Shown: piece after piece, positions 7,271 to 15,610 of the stretch
Numbering within the stretch: the stretch's first letter is position 1
Layout of the letters: every line of letters starts with the position of its first letter
Origin: Bin76 sp963665765
GTDB taxonomy: Bacteria; Actinomycetota; Acidimicrobiia; Spongiisociales; ZC4RG35
DNA length: 64,000 nucleotides
Assembly (NCBI GenBank): GCA_963665765.1
Contig: OY762464.1
Span: forward strand, 2,480,001 to 2,544,000
Direction: 5' to 3'
The notes under the pieces: model-generated
The model's database searches: none
The model's input: only the letters and a program-made list of their open reading frames with translations
What the model was told of the DNA's origin: nothing
Program-made: the position numbers and the translations under genes

Positions 7271-8485
7271 TTATTTGGTGAGGAAGGTGATGATGACATC
7301 CGCCACCGTTTGCGGACCGGTCAATGCGAAGTGGTCGGCTTCGGGGATGGTGTGGGTGAGTACTCGGTGGTCCCCGGCGGTGAGGGCTTGGGCGAAGCGG
7401 GTGGAATGGGATGCGGGTATCACCTGGTCTCGGCCTCCGGTGATCAAAAGGAAGCTGCGTTCGGGGTGATTGTGGGCGTGGTGGATGGGGTTGAATGAGT
7501 TCCAGACTTCCGAGGTGTCGGGTGTTGTGCCGGTGAGAAGGTGAAGAAAGAGCTGCATGGCGGCCCGGTTTTGTGCCTGTAGGAATACGGCGAGTTCCGG
7601 AAAATTCTCCCGGAGGACTTCTGAAGCCAACAGGTTGGTGAGGATGTCTTCGTTCCAGAGCTCGTCGGGGTCGTAGGGTCCGGCCAGCCCGATCATTCCC
7701 CCGATCTCCGGGGAGTCATAGGGGCAAAGGCTGGACGGGGGAGGGTCGGTGAGGGTGGTAACCGCGGCCAAATGGGCGCCGGAGGAGAACCCCAGCAGCC
7801 ACACTGGGTGGGCGGGCCCGGTTAGATGCGATGCGGCCAGATGGGGTGCGGCGGCGGCCAGGCAGCCCACCTCTTCCAACATGCCGGATAGCTGTTGTCC
7901 ACTGAGCAGTGTTCGGTGTTCGCCATTGATCACCACCATCCCGGCGGAAGCCAGACGGTGGGCAAGGGCGGACAATTGAGTGCGATCTCCCACCGCCCAC
8001 CCACCACCGAAGACCAGGGCGATCACCGGATAGTTCCCCGGACGCACCGGTGCATGGACATCAGCCCAGAGGCCCGGCATGAATTCCACGGTGGCCACCG
8101 AGATTTGGTGTGTTTGGGCGCCGATTTCACTGTCGGCTTGGTCTTCGGTGGGCTCCGAAGCCGTTGTGGAGGTGGTACTGGTGGATCCGGTGGTGGTAGT
8201 GGAGGAAGGCAGAGTCGTAGTGGCGGTGGGCACAGTGATAGTGGTCGTCGTGGTAGGTGGGAAAGTGGTGGTCGTCGTGGTGGTGGAAGGGATGAGGGAA
8301 GCGGTGGATGGGGTGGCGCTGGCCGGTTCAGCAGCCAAAGATGTGGTGGTGGTCGCTGCTGTGGTGGTCGAAGTAGGCGAAATGACGGCACCAGCTTCTC
8401 CAGGTCGGTCCTCAGGCGGGGTGGACTGACAAGATCCCAGTGCCATGACGGTCAAGGCCAAGGTCGCCACCCAGTTTTTGCTCAT
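7271..8485 (-). CDS. Secreted lipoprotein esterase, alpha/beta-hydrolase fold
   Basis: A 404-residue exported enzyme. The N-terminal signal ends in a lipobox, MALGSC, so it is probably lipid-anchored at Cys19. Residues about 35-120 are a low-complexity Thr/Ser/Pro linker that would hold the catalytic domain away from the membrane. The hydrolase domain has an oxyanion-type FGGGWAVGDRTQ segment, a nucleophile elbow GFSSGAHLA, and late Asp (TGGRDQVIP) and His (EADHFAL) residues consistent with a Ser-Asp-His triad, as in BD-FAE/carboxylesterase-like enzymes. The substrate is unknown. It is transcribed divergently from the hydrolase gene at 8557, with 71 bases between them for both promoters. Confidence 0.85.
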   Translation of the reverse strand: MSKNWVATLALTVMALGSCQSTPPEDRPGEAGAVISPTSTTTAATTTTSLAAEPASATPSTASLIPSTTTTTTTFPPTTTTTITVPTATTTLPSSTTTTGSTSTTSTTASEPTEDQADSEIGAQTHQISVATVEFMPGLWADVHAPVRPGNYPVIALVFGGGWAVGDRTQLSALAHRLASAGMVVINGEHRTLLSGQQLSGMLEEVGCLAAAAPHLAASHLTGPAHPVWLLGFSSGAHLAAVTTLTDPPPSSLCPYDSPEIGGMIGLAGPYDPDELWNEDILTNLLASEVLRENFPELAVFLQAQNRAAMQLFLHLLTGTTPDTSEVWNSFNPIHHAHNHPERSFLLITGGRDQVIPASHSTRFAQALTAGDHRVLTHTIPEADHFALTGPQTVADVIITFLTK

Positions 8486-8556
8486 CTGTCCGAGCGTAGA
8501 CGCCTTCTTGTGTCAGGTAGTCACGGGTCGGCGCCGGACATGTACTGTGGTGGGCA

Positions 8557-9210
8557 ATGGAGACGTCCGCTATCAGATTGGAATGGACACCCGGCAGAAG
8601 CACCAGGGTGTGGACGGCAGGCGACCCCGAGAGCCACCCGGTGGCGATCCTGGCCCATGGAGCGGGAGCGGGGGCGGATCACCCGCTCATGGTGGGTCTG
8701 CGCGACCAGCTGGTGGCCGCCGGGGCCTTTTGCGTCACTTTCAACTACCCATATAAGGAGGAGGGTCGCCGGTGGCCCGATCACAAGGCACGGTTGCTGG
8801 CTTGCCATCGGGCGGTCGCCGAGTGGGTGAGAGAAGCGACTGGTCGAATTCCGGTGATGGCGGGACGTTCCATGGGGGGTCGCATGAGCACCTATCTGGG
8901 GGCGGAGGGGTATCCGATGCGGGCTTTGGTGCTGTACGCCTATCCCCTCCACCCGCCCGGTCGGCTCGACCGGTTGCGGTCCGAACATCTGGGGAGCATT
9001 GCAGTGCCGATGCTGTTCTTCCGGGGCAGCCGGGATTCCTTTTCCATTCCCGAGTTGTTCGACCGAGAGGTTAGATCCCTCCCGCTGGCCACGGTTGTAG
9101 ACTTGGAGGGCCTCGATCACTCTTTTCGGGGGAGAGGCCGAACGGCCCGGGAGGTGAATCGGATGGTGGCTGAGCAGACGGTGCGGTGGCTGGGGCGCCT
9201 TCCCGAATGA
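8557..9210 (+). CDS. KANL3/Tex30-type alpha/beta hydrolase
   Basis: A 217-residue cytoplasmic hydrolase. It has LAHGAGAGADHPLM near residue 31, a nucleophile elbow AGRSMGGRMS near 103, FRGSRDSFS near 155 (acid) and LEGLDHSFR near 180 (His). The HGAGAG...GRSMGG pattern is that of the KANL3/Tex30 and dienelactone-hydrolase-like group. No signal peptide is seen. ATG at 8557 is used. The next gene, rplY, starts 65 bases downstream on the same strand. The substrate cannot be inferred. Confidence 0.8.
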   Translation: METSAIRLEWTPGRSTRVWTAGDPESHPVAILAHGAGAGADHPLMVGLRDQLVAAGAFCVTFNYPYKEEGRRWPDHKARLLACHRAVAEWVREATGRIPVMAGRSMGGRMSTYLGAEGYPMRALVLYAYPLHPPGRLDRLRSEHLGSIAVPMLFFRGSRDSFSIPELFDREVRSLPLATVVDLEGLDHSFRGRGRTAREVNRMVAEQTVRWLGRLPE

Positions 9211-9275
9211 CCACTTTGGCAAACCCGTGCCTGCCACGGCATAATTCGGCGAGCAGGAAAAATATGGAGAAGCCC

Positions 9276-9578
9276 ATGGAACAACGTACTCTGGCGGCCG
9301 CGGTGGGTCGCTCAACCGGGAGCAGGGAATCCCGTCGTCTCATCCGCTCGGGAAGGATTCCGGCGGTGGTCTATGGCGGTGGTCAGGATCCGGTGCTCTT
9401 GACTCTCGACTCTCGGGAGTTCGAGCGATTCTGGCGCGTTACCCCATCTGGGGAAAGAACCGTCACATTGCAATGCGATGATGGCAGCCGGGTGAAGGCC
9501 ACACCCGTTCAAGTGGATCGCCACCCGTATCGCGACTTTTTTCGTCACGTGGATTTCCTGCGGCACACCGCTGCTTGA
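9276..9578 (+). CDS. rplY: Ribosomal protein bL25
   Basis: A 100-residue protein that binds 5S rRNA in the large ribosomal subunit. EQRTLAAAVGR, SRESRRLIRSGRIPAVVYGG and the final PYRDFFRHVDFLR stretch match the bL25 core. It is the short form (like the 94-residue E. coli protein), without the C-terminal TL5/CTC domain found in many Gram-positives. ATG 9276 is preferred because GGAG lies six bases upstream; ATG 9264, four codons earlier, is also possible. It is followed by pth, the classic bL25-Pth pairing. Confidence 0.9.
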   Translation: MEQRTLAAAVGRSTGSRESRRLIRSGRIPAVVYGGGQDPVLLTLDSREFERFWRVTPSGERTVTLQCDDGSRVKATPVQVDRHPYRDFFRHVDFLRHTAA

Positions 9579-9632
9579 AACTCCGGCGGACGGCCGGCAC
9601 AGAGCACAGGCCGGCCCGTTGTTGAGAGACTT

Positions 9633-10205
9633 GTGCGGATAATTATCGGGCTTCGCAATCCCGGGGAAACATATCGGGCAACCCGTCACAATGTGGGGGC
9701 CGAGGTTGTTTGCATCCTGGGCGAATCCCACCAGGCGTCCTGGCGGCGGCGGCCTTTGCGGGCCCGTTGCGAGACGGCGGGAGTGCGGTTGGGCCGTCAG
9801 AACGTGATGCTCGGTCTGCCCATTCGGATGATGAACCTGTCCGGCGCCTCGGTTGGTTACCTGGTGAAGTATCACCAAACCCCGGTGGAGGAGGTGTTGG
9901 TGGTCCACGATGACATCGATCTTCCTTTCGGACGGCTTCGGATCCGTTCGGGAGGAGGGGCAGGTGGTCACAACGGAGTCAAATCGGTGGCCCGGGCGCT
10001 GGGGTCGCCGGACTTCTGGCGACTCAAAATAGGGGTCGGGCGGCCTCCTTCCGGCCTCGATCCTGCCGACTATGTGCTGAAACGGTTCCGCGCCTCGGAA
10101 CGAGACACGGTCGACCGAGCCGTCGAGAAAGCGGCCGAACTGGCCGAACTCTGGGCGAAAGATTCCCGGGCCGCCCGCCAAGCAGCGGGGGAGTGGAAAC
10201 CCTGA
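9633..10205 (+). CDS. pth: Peptidyl-tRNA hydrolase
   Basis: This 190-residue enzyme cleaves peptidyl-tRNA released from stalled ribosomes, recycling tRNA. IIIGLRNPGETYRATRHNVG at the N-terminus carries the catalytic His of the RHNVG motif. VVHDDIDLPFGRLRIRSGG and the GGHNGVKSV segment are the other family signatures. Length is normal. The start is a GTG at 9633 behind GAGAGA. It sits 54 bases after rplY and probably shares its transcript. Confidence 0.95.
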   Translation: MRIIIGLRNPGETYRATRHNVGAEVVCILGESHQASWRRRPLRARCETAGVRLGRQNVMLGLPIRMMNLSGASVGYLVKYHQTPVEEVLVVHDDIDLPFGRLRIRSGGGAGGHNGVKSVARALGSPDFWRLKIGVGRPPSGLDPADYVLKRFRASERDTVDRAVEKAAELAELWAKDSRAARQAAGEWKP

Positions 10206-10286
10206 GCCTGCCTGACGTAGCTTGACCCGGTTGATTCCGGCCCGAAACCGTCATCGTCGGGTAGAGTGAGGCGGAGAAGGCAACCC

Positions 10287-10291
10287 GGAGG
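10287..10291 (+). promoter_or_regulatory. Strong Shine-Dalgarno site that points to an AUC start for pgsA
   Basis: GGAGG ends five bases before the ATC at 10297, ideal spacing, but 23 bases before the first in-frame ATG at 10315. Homology to PgsA also begins at the ATC. No ATG, GTG, TTG or CTG is in frame between the upstream stop (10267) and 10315. Confidence 0.6.
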
Positions 10292-10296
10292 CGCCC

Positions 10297-10845
10297 ATCA
10301 CAATTCCTGATGCAATGGCAGTGGCTCGGGTCCTTCTGGCGCCGGCCATCATAGCTTTGATCAGGGCGCATGACCGGCTGGAACATGCCTTCGGGTGGGC
10401 GTTCCTCTTGTTCTTGGTGGCGGCGTTCACCGACTTTCTGGACGGATATCTGGCCCGCCGCATGAAAAGCGAATCGGTGCTGGGCAGCTTTTTGGACACC
10501 ACCGCCGACAAACTGCTGGTCACCGCCACCCTGCTGGCTCTGGTTTCGGTGTCACGGGTTTCGGTGTGGGCGGCTTTGGCAATCATGATGCGGGAGTTCG
10601 TGGTGATGGCGCTGCGGGGGCTGGTGGCGGTCAGCGGTGGTCTGATCAAACCGTCGATGTGGGGAAAGATCAAGACCACGGCCCAGTTTGCCGCCATAGC
10701 CCTGGCCATCATGCGCCTCCCTGACACTTGGGGCTTCTTCTATTTGGATCAGTGGGTGATGTGGGTGGCGGTGATTCTCACCATCGGCTCCGGCTGGAAT
10801 TATCTGGTCGCCTACTGGAGTACCGTGAGATGGAAGGGCGCCTAG
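10297..10845 (+). CDS. pgsA: CDP-alcohol phosphatidyltransferase (phosphatidylglycerophosphate synthase type)
   Basis: An integral membrane enzyme that joins CDP-diacylglycerol to glycerol-3-phosphate (or inositol phosphate in some actinobacteria). The catalytic motif of the family, D-G-x2-A-R-x8-G-x3-D-x3-D, is visible as DGYLARRMKSESVLGSFLD then TTADK. Several hydrophobic helices follow. From ATC at 10297 the N-terminus reads (I)TIPDAMAVARVLLAP, which aligns residue for residue with the usual MNIPNxITxARxLLxP. Starting at ATG 10315 would remove that conserved beginning. I therefore annotate from the ATC, with the conventional ATG 10315 as the alternative; a base error in a normal ATG would also explain it. 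Confidence 0.85.
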   Translation: MTIPDAMAVARVLLAPAIIALIRAHDRLEHAFGWAFLLFLVAAFTDFLDGYLARRMKSESVLGSFLDTTADKLLVTATLLALVSVSRVSVWAALAIMMREFVVMALRGLVAVSGGLIKPSMWGKIKTTAQFAAIALAIMRLPDTWGFFYLDQWVMWVAVILTIGSGWNYLVAYWSTVRWKGA

Positions 10846-10861
10846 ACGCCGGGCCGGGCTG

Positions 10862-11839
10862 GTGACGACCCTCATAACCGGCGCCACCGGAGTGGTGGGC
10901 ACCGCGGTGCTTCGCCATCTCTCCGAGCAGGGAGGGGACCTGCGCGCCCTGGTCCGATCTGATGAGGGGGCAGACGCGGTGGCTGTCCGGGGGGCGGCGC
11001 CTATTCGGGGGGACATCACCGATCCCGCTACTCTGTCCGACGCGATGGCCGGCGTCGATCTTGTGTATCACGTGGCCGGGCTCAACCTGATGTGCCCCCG
11101 TCGACCCGAACGGCTGGTGCAGGTCAATGTGGATGGGGCGGTGAACGTCGTGCGGGCCGCCCGACGGGCGGGGGTGCGCCGACTGGTGTTCACCTCTTCG
11201 GCGGCGGTGCTGGGGGAGGGTCGTGGTGAGATCGGGAACGAAGATTCCGTTCACCGCGGCGTTTATCTCTCTCATTACGACCGCTCCAAGCATCAGGGCG
11301 AGCAGGCGGTGGCAGCCGAGGCCGCAGACATGGAATTGGTGATGGTCAATCCTTCCTCGGTGCAGGGGCCGGGACGAAGCACCGGGACGGGGAAACTGAT
11401 CTTGGATTTGGTGAACGGACGCCTTCCGGTGATGGTTGACACCTGGGTAAGCATCGTGGACATCGACGACTGCGCCCGGGGACATCTCCTGGCCGCCTCC
11501 CGAGGAGAACCGGGCCGACGTTATGTGCTCAACTCCTTCAGTCTGCCCATCCGGCAGGCGGTGCAGATCCTGGAAGAACAACTGGGCCGGGCGCTGGCGG
11601 TGCGCTTCTTGCCACGGCCGGTGGCCTATGCAGCTGGAGCGACCATCGAAGGATTATGGCGAATGCGTTGGCGGCGACCTCCGTTCTGCCGGGAAATGGT
11701 CCGCACTATCAGCCATGGACACCGCTATGACGGGGGCCGGGCGGTGAGGGAACTGGGGATGTCCTACCTCGGCCCTGAGGAGTTTCTGAGCAGGCTGGTG
11801 GCCTGGTACCGGGAAGCGGGTTTGCTCACCATTTCCTGA
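10862..11839 (+). CDS. NAD(P)-dependent sugar epimerase/dehydratase-like protein
   Basis: A 325-residue extended short-chain dehydrogenase. The Rossmann motif GATGVVG is near residue 7, FTSSAAVLG near 110 carries the catalytic Ser, and YDRSKHQGE near 138 is the YxxxK catalytic pair. Overall it resembles dihydroflavonol-reductase/HpnA-like members that act on sugar nucleotides, steroids or isoprenoids, and the substrate is not deducible. The start is a GTG at 10862, 17 bases after pgsA, so it is probably co-transcribed. About 230 non-coding bases follow before mfd. Confidence 0.85.
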   Translation: MTTLITGATGVVGTAVLRHLSEQGGDLRALVRSDEGADAVAVRGAAPIRGDITDPATLSDAMAGVDLVYHVAGLNLMCPRRPERLVQVNVDGAVNVVRAARRAGVRRLVFTSSAAVLGEGRGEIGNEDSVHRGVYLSHYDRSKHQGEQAVAAEAADMELVMVNPSSVQGPGRSTGTGKLILDLVNGRLPVMVDTWVSIVDIDDCARGHLLAASRGEPGRRYVLNSFSLPIRQAVQILEEQLGRALAVRFLPRPVAYAAGATIEGLWRMRWRRPPFCREMVRTISHGHRYDGGRAVRELGMSYLGPEEFLSRLVAWYREAGLLTIS

Positions 11840-12067
11840 CGGGTTCAGAGTGTTCAGAGTGTGAGGCGGGGTAGGTGTTCGGGTAGCGACTTCGCGAAAA
11901 AAGCAGGTGGCGGGGGGTTGAATTGTCTCATGCCCCGGTACATATTGAAGGGGTCGAACATCTCCCGGTCCTCTCCGACGTCGTGAGGATCGCACCGGAG
12001 GTCATAATACTTTCGGGACGCTGCTTCCCGCTATGCAACCGCGGCGAAGCATGTCCCGATCCTGGCG

Positions 12068-15000
12068 GTGAGCGGCGGGGGAGGGGAGCCCAACGGGCGG
12101 AAATCCGGGCGAGGTCGATTTTCGCGGGTTAGTGGCCGGTTTCGCGAACTCGCCGGTAACCGGGTGTGTTTGCTGAGCCTCTATTATTGCTTGGGCTTGG
12201 TTTCACCGCCACTTTCCACACTGGTAGACAGATGGCTTCCGGCCCGCTTCCCGTCACCTCCGGGGCGCTGGGCGGTGGCCCCGGAGGGACGCGCCATGGC
12301 GCTCTCGGCGTTGGCGCGCCGACGCTCCGAGCCGACGTTGGTGATTGTCACCGAAGATCGGGAGGCCGAGGAACTGGCCGAGGACCTCTCCCTTTTCTGC
12401 CAAGAGGTCGTCTCGATACCGGCGTGGGAGACCCTTCCTTTCGAGCGCCTCTCTCCCAGCCTCTCCACCATGTCCCGGCGCTGCCGGGCGCTCCACGCGC
12501 TTTCCGACCCGAAACCGGGTCTGGTATTGGTGGCTTCGGTGCGATCCGCCACTCAAAGGCTAAGTCCCTCTGATCCTTCTCCCCTGGTGGTGACCCAGGG
12601 TCAGTCGATTGGTCTGGGGACGGTGGTCGCCACTCTGGCCGGGTTGGGGTTCGAACGTGTGGCCCGGGTGGGGGCGCCGGGGGAGATGGCGGTCCGAGGG
12701 GGAATCGTGGACGTTTACCCGGCGGCGGCCGGCCCTCCCACGCGGCTTGATTTCTGGGGTGAGGAGATCGATGAGATCAGGTTCTTCTCGCCCTCCAGCC
12801 AACGATCGGAAGGGGTCGGTCGGCGGGCGGTCTTCTATCCGGCTCGGGAGTTCCGCACCGACAGCCGGATCGCCGCCCGGGCCGCCGAATTGGTATCAGT
12901 TCAGCCTTGGGCGGCGCCGCAGTGGGAGCGCCTGGCTCAGGGAGAGATATTCGAGGGCACAGAATCGTGGATGACCTGGCTGGCGCCCCCCGAGTGCCTG
13001 CTGGATCGGGTGGGTCCCGGGACTCTGGTGGTGGTGGCCGACCCCCCGCGTTCGGTGGGACGATCCCGCCATCTCCTTTCCGAAGAGGAGGAACTGGCGG
13101 GCGAACTGGCCGCCACCTGGTCTGAGATGGCGGGACCCGGGGAAGAAAGTCCCCGGCTGTACCAGTCGTTGGAAAAGGCCCTGGGCAACCGCGCCATTCT
13201 GGAAATGCCCTCGGTTCCCATGGGGCCCGCCGACGAGGTGCTGACGGTGAGGGGTCTGGGCGCCATCCCCGGGAATGGTCCCTCCATAGCCGCGGCGCTC
13301 TCCGGATTGCGCTCCGAAAAGGTGAGGGTGGTGGTGGCCATCGAGGGTGCGGCGTCGGCTGATCGGTGGGCGAGGGTGCTGTCGGAGGAAGGTTTGGTAC
13401 TGCCTCGTGGGGAGTGCCTCACCGATGAGGGGGCGGTGATCATCTCCCGGGGAATTCGTCGAGGTTTTGTCTTGAAGTCGCAGGGGGTGGCGGTAGTGGG
13501 AGAGAGAGAATTGGCGGGTCGGATGCGAGCCCACCGTCCGGCGTCCGGAAAGCGGAGGAGCGCAGTGGGCGTCCGGGATCTTGCGCCGGGAGATTACGTG
13601 GTTCACTATCAGCACGGGATCGGCAGATTCGAGGGTCTGGTGTCGGAAACCATGGCCGGGGTGGAGCGGGACTATCTGCTGGTGGCGTATGCCGGAGATG
13701 ACCGCCTGTACGTGCCGGTCGATCAGCTTTCCCTGATCACCCGCTACACCGGCGGAGAGGCGCCGCGCCTCTCCCGAATGGGAGGCAAGGACTGGGCCGC
13801 CGTCCGCCAGCGGGTACGAAACGAGGTGGCGGTGGTGGCTGAGGAGGTGGTGAATCTCCACCGCGCTCGCTCGGCTGCTCCCGGATACGGGTTTTCTCCC
13901 GACACACCCTGGCAACAGGAGATGGAATCGGCCTTTCCCTTCGAGGAGACCGCCGACCAATGGGAGGCGATCGCAGACGTGAAGGCGGATATGGAGTCGG
14001 GCCGGCCGATGGATCGCCTGATCTTCGGTGACGTCGGGTTTGGCAAGACCGAGGTGGCGGTTCGAGCCGCATTCAAGGCAGTGATGGACCGAAAACAGGT
14101 GGCGGTCTTGTGTCCCACCACCATCTTGGCCCAACAACATCACCAGACTTTCTCCGAGCGCCTGTCCCCGCACGGAGTCGAGGTGGCGGTGCTGTCTCGA
14201 TTTCTCACTCCCGGTCAGGCTCGCCGGGTGGTGGCCCGGTTGGGCTCGGGAGAGGTGGATGTGGTGGTGGGGACCCACCGGCTGCTGTCGAAGGATGTCC
14301 GGTTCAGTGACCTGGGGTTGCTGGTGGTGGACGAGGAACAGCGTTTTGGAGTGGCCGCCAAGGATGCGCTGCGGCGCCTGAAGGTGGGGGTGGATGTGCT
14401 GACCCTCACCGCCACTCCCATTCCTCGCACCCTGGAGATGGCGCTCACCGGCATCCGGGATGTCTCCCACATCCGGACTCCGCCCCGGGGACGCCGACCC
14501 ATCCTCACCTATGTGGGCCCCTACGACGAGCAGGCGGTGTCCATGGCCATCCGCCGGGAACTGCTGCGCGAGGGTCAGGTGTTCTACGTCCACAACCGGG
14601 TGCTGTCCATCGACCATGCGGTGGCCCGGCTGGCGGAACTGGTTCCCCGCGCCCGGTTGGCGGTCGCCCACGGTCAGATGTCGGAAGCCCGGTTGGAACA
14701 GGTGATGATCGACTACTGGAACCAACGCTATGACGTGCTGGTCTCCACCACCATCATCGAATCCGGCCTCGACCTGCCCCAGGTCAACACTCTGATAGTG
14801 GAGCGGGCGGACCGGATCGGACTCGCTCAGCTCTATCAGCTCCGCGGTCGGGTGGGGCGGTCGCATCACCGCGCCTACGCCTACCTGTTTCACCCGGCCA
14901 ACCAGGTGTTGTCCGAATTGGCCCACCGCCGATTGCAGGCCATCGGGCGCGCCACCGACTTCGGGGCCGGGTTCGATGTGGCCTTCCGGGATCTGGAGAT

Positions 15001-15610
15001 CAGGGGAGCGGGGTCGATTTTGAGCAAAGTGCAATCCGGTCATCTGCAGGCGGTGGGGTTGGACCTTTACACCGAACTGGTGGCGGAGGCAGTCGGCGAA
15101 TTGGAGGGACAGTCCGCCGACTCGGCATCGGAGGTCCCTTCGGTGAGGATCGACTTGGCGGTGGACGCCCATCTCCCCGAGAGCTATGTGTCCGATCACG
15201 AGCTGCGGCTGGAGGCATACCGTCGGTTGGCGGCGGCCTTCACCCATGAGGAGGTGAAGGAGGTGGCGGAGGGGTGGATCGATCGCTACGGTCCGTTGCC
15301 TGCCCAGGCGCAGACCCTGGCCGAGGTGGCCGCCCTGCGGGCGGAATGCCTGCGGGTGGGAATCGAAGAGGTGATCGTTATAAGAGGGGAGGTGCGGCTC
15401 TCCAGAGTGCAATTGAAAGCGTTCCAACGAGTGAGGTCGGAGCGATTGGCGGCGGGATCCTTCTATCAGTCCGGCGCCGGTGTGCTGTTCATTCCCGCTC
15501 CTCGCCCCATCCTGGCCGGGCTCTTGGATTTCATCGGTCGGATGTGGCCGGCCGACGACGGCGCCATGCGGACGAAGGGCTCGGCCGCCGCTCTACCCTT
15601 GAGGAAATGA
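12068..15610 (+). CDS. mfd: Transcription-repair coupling factor
   Basis: An ATP-dependent translocase that removes RNA polymerase stalled at DNA lesions and recruits UvrA. The visible order is UvrB-like N-terminal domain (PAWETLPFERLSP), RNA-polymerase-interacting CarD-like domain (LAPGDYVVHYQHGIGRFEGL), helicase Walker A GDVGFGKTEVA near residue 654, DEEQRFG near 754, LTATPIPRTL, the IESGLDLPQVNT region, QLRGRVGRS and a TRCF C-terminal domain. The frame opens at a GTG at 12068, but homology begins only around 12210, and the bipartite motif at 12119-12147 lies in the unsupported N-terminus, so the true start is probably downstream. It ends in an ATGA overlap with the next gene. Confidence 0.93.
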   Translation: MSGGGGEPNGRKSGRGRFSRVSGRFRELAGNRVCLLSLYYCLGLVSPPLSTLVDRWLPARFPSPPGRWAVAPEGRAMALSALARRRSEPTLVIVTEDREAEELAEDLSLFCQEVVSIPAWETLPFERLSPSLSTMSRRCRALHALSDPKPGLVLVASVRSATQRLSPSDPSPLVVTQGQSIGLGTVVATLAGLGFERVARVGAPGEMAVRGGIVDVYPAAAGPPTRLDFWGEEIDEIRFFSPSSQRSEGVGRRAVFYPAREFRTDSRIAARAAELVSVQPWAAPQWERLAQGEIFEGTESWMTWLAPPECLLDRVGPGTLVVVADPPRSVGRSRHLLSEEEELAGELAATWSEMAGPGEESPRLYQSLEKALGNRAILEMPSVPMGPADEVLTVRGLGAIPGNGPSIAAALSGLRSEKVRVVVAIEGAASADRWARVLSEEGLVLPRGECLTDEGAVIISRGIRRGFVLKSQGVAVVGERELAGRMRAHRPASGKRRSAVGVRDLAPGDYVVHYQHGIGRFEGLVSETMAGVERDYLLVAYAGDDRLYVPVDQLSLITRYTGGEAPRLSRMGGKDWAAVRQRVRNEVAVVAEEVVNLHRARSAAPGYGFSPDTPWQQEMESAFPFEETADQWEAIADVKADMESGRPMDRLIFGDVGFGKTEVAVRAAFKAVMDRKQVAVLCPTTILAQQHHQTFSERLSPHGVEVAVLSRFLTPGQARRVVARLGSGEVDVVVGTHRLLSKDVRFSDLGLLVVDEEQRFGVAAKDALRRLKVGVDVLTLTATPIPRTLEMALTGIRDVSHIRTPPRGRRPILTYVGPYDEQAVSMAIRRELLREGQVFYVHNRVLSIDHAVARLAELVPRARLAVAHGQMSEARLEQVMIDYWNQRYDVLVSTTIIESGLDLPQVNTLIVERADRIGLAQLYQLRGRVGRSHHRAYAYLFHPANQVLSELAHRRLQAIGRATDFGAGFDVAFRDLEIRGAGSILSKVQSGHLQAVGLDLYTELVAEAVGELEGQSADSASEVPSVRIDLAVDAHLPESYVSDHELRLEAYRRLAAAFTHEEVKEVAEGWIDRYGPLPAQAQTLAEVAALRAECLRVGIEEVIVIRGEVRLSRVQLKAFQRVRSERLAAGSFYQSGAGVLFIPAPRPILAGLLDFIGRMWPADDGAMRTKGSAAALPLRK
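12119..12147 (+). promoter_or_regulatory. Bipartite conserved element, copy 1 (near the mfd start)
   Basis: TTTTCGCGGGTTAG, then seven bases, then TTTCGCGA. The same 22 specified bases with the same seven-base gap occur at 59930-59958 upstream of a VWA gene. The two TTTCGCG cores are 20 bases apart, about two helical turns, which suits a tandem protein-binding site. An isolated TTCGCGAA palindrome lies further upstream at about 11892. Confidence 0.5.

Noticed and set aside
8150..8400. Tandem-repeat-like ACC/GTG-rich stretch (also 41780-41910)
   Set aside because: These are degenerate Thr/Ser/Pro codons of two exported linkers, not a repeat array or CRISPR. No CRISPR array was seen anywhere in the window.
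12896..15427. 843-residue open frame on the minus strand
   Set aside because: It lies wholly antisense to mfd, whose motifs are unmistakable. The translation is His/Gly/Arg-rich with no domain; long antisense frames are expected in GC-rich coding DNA.
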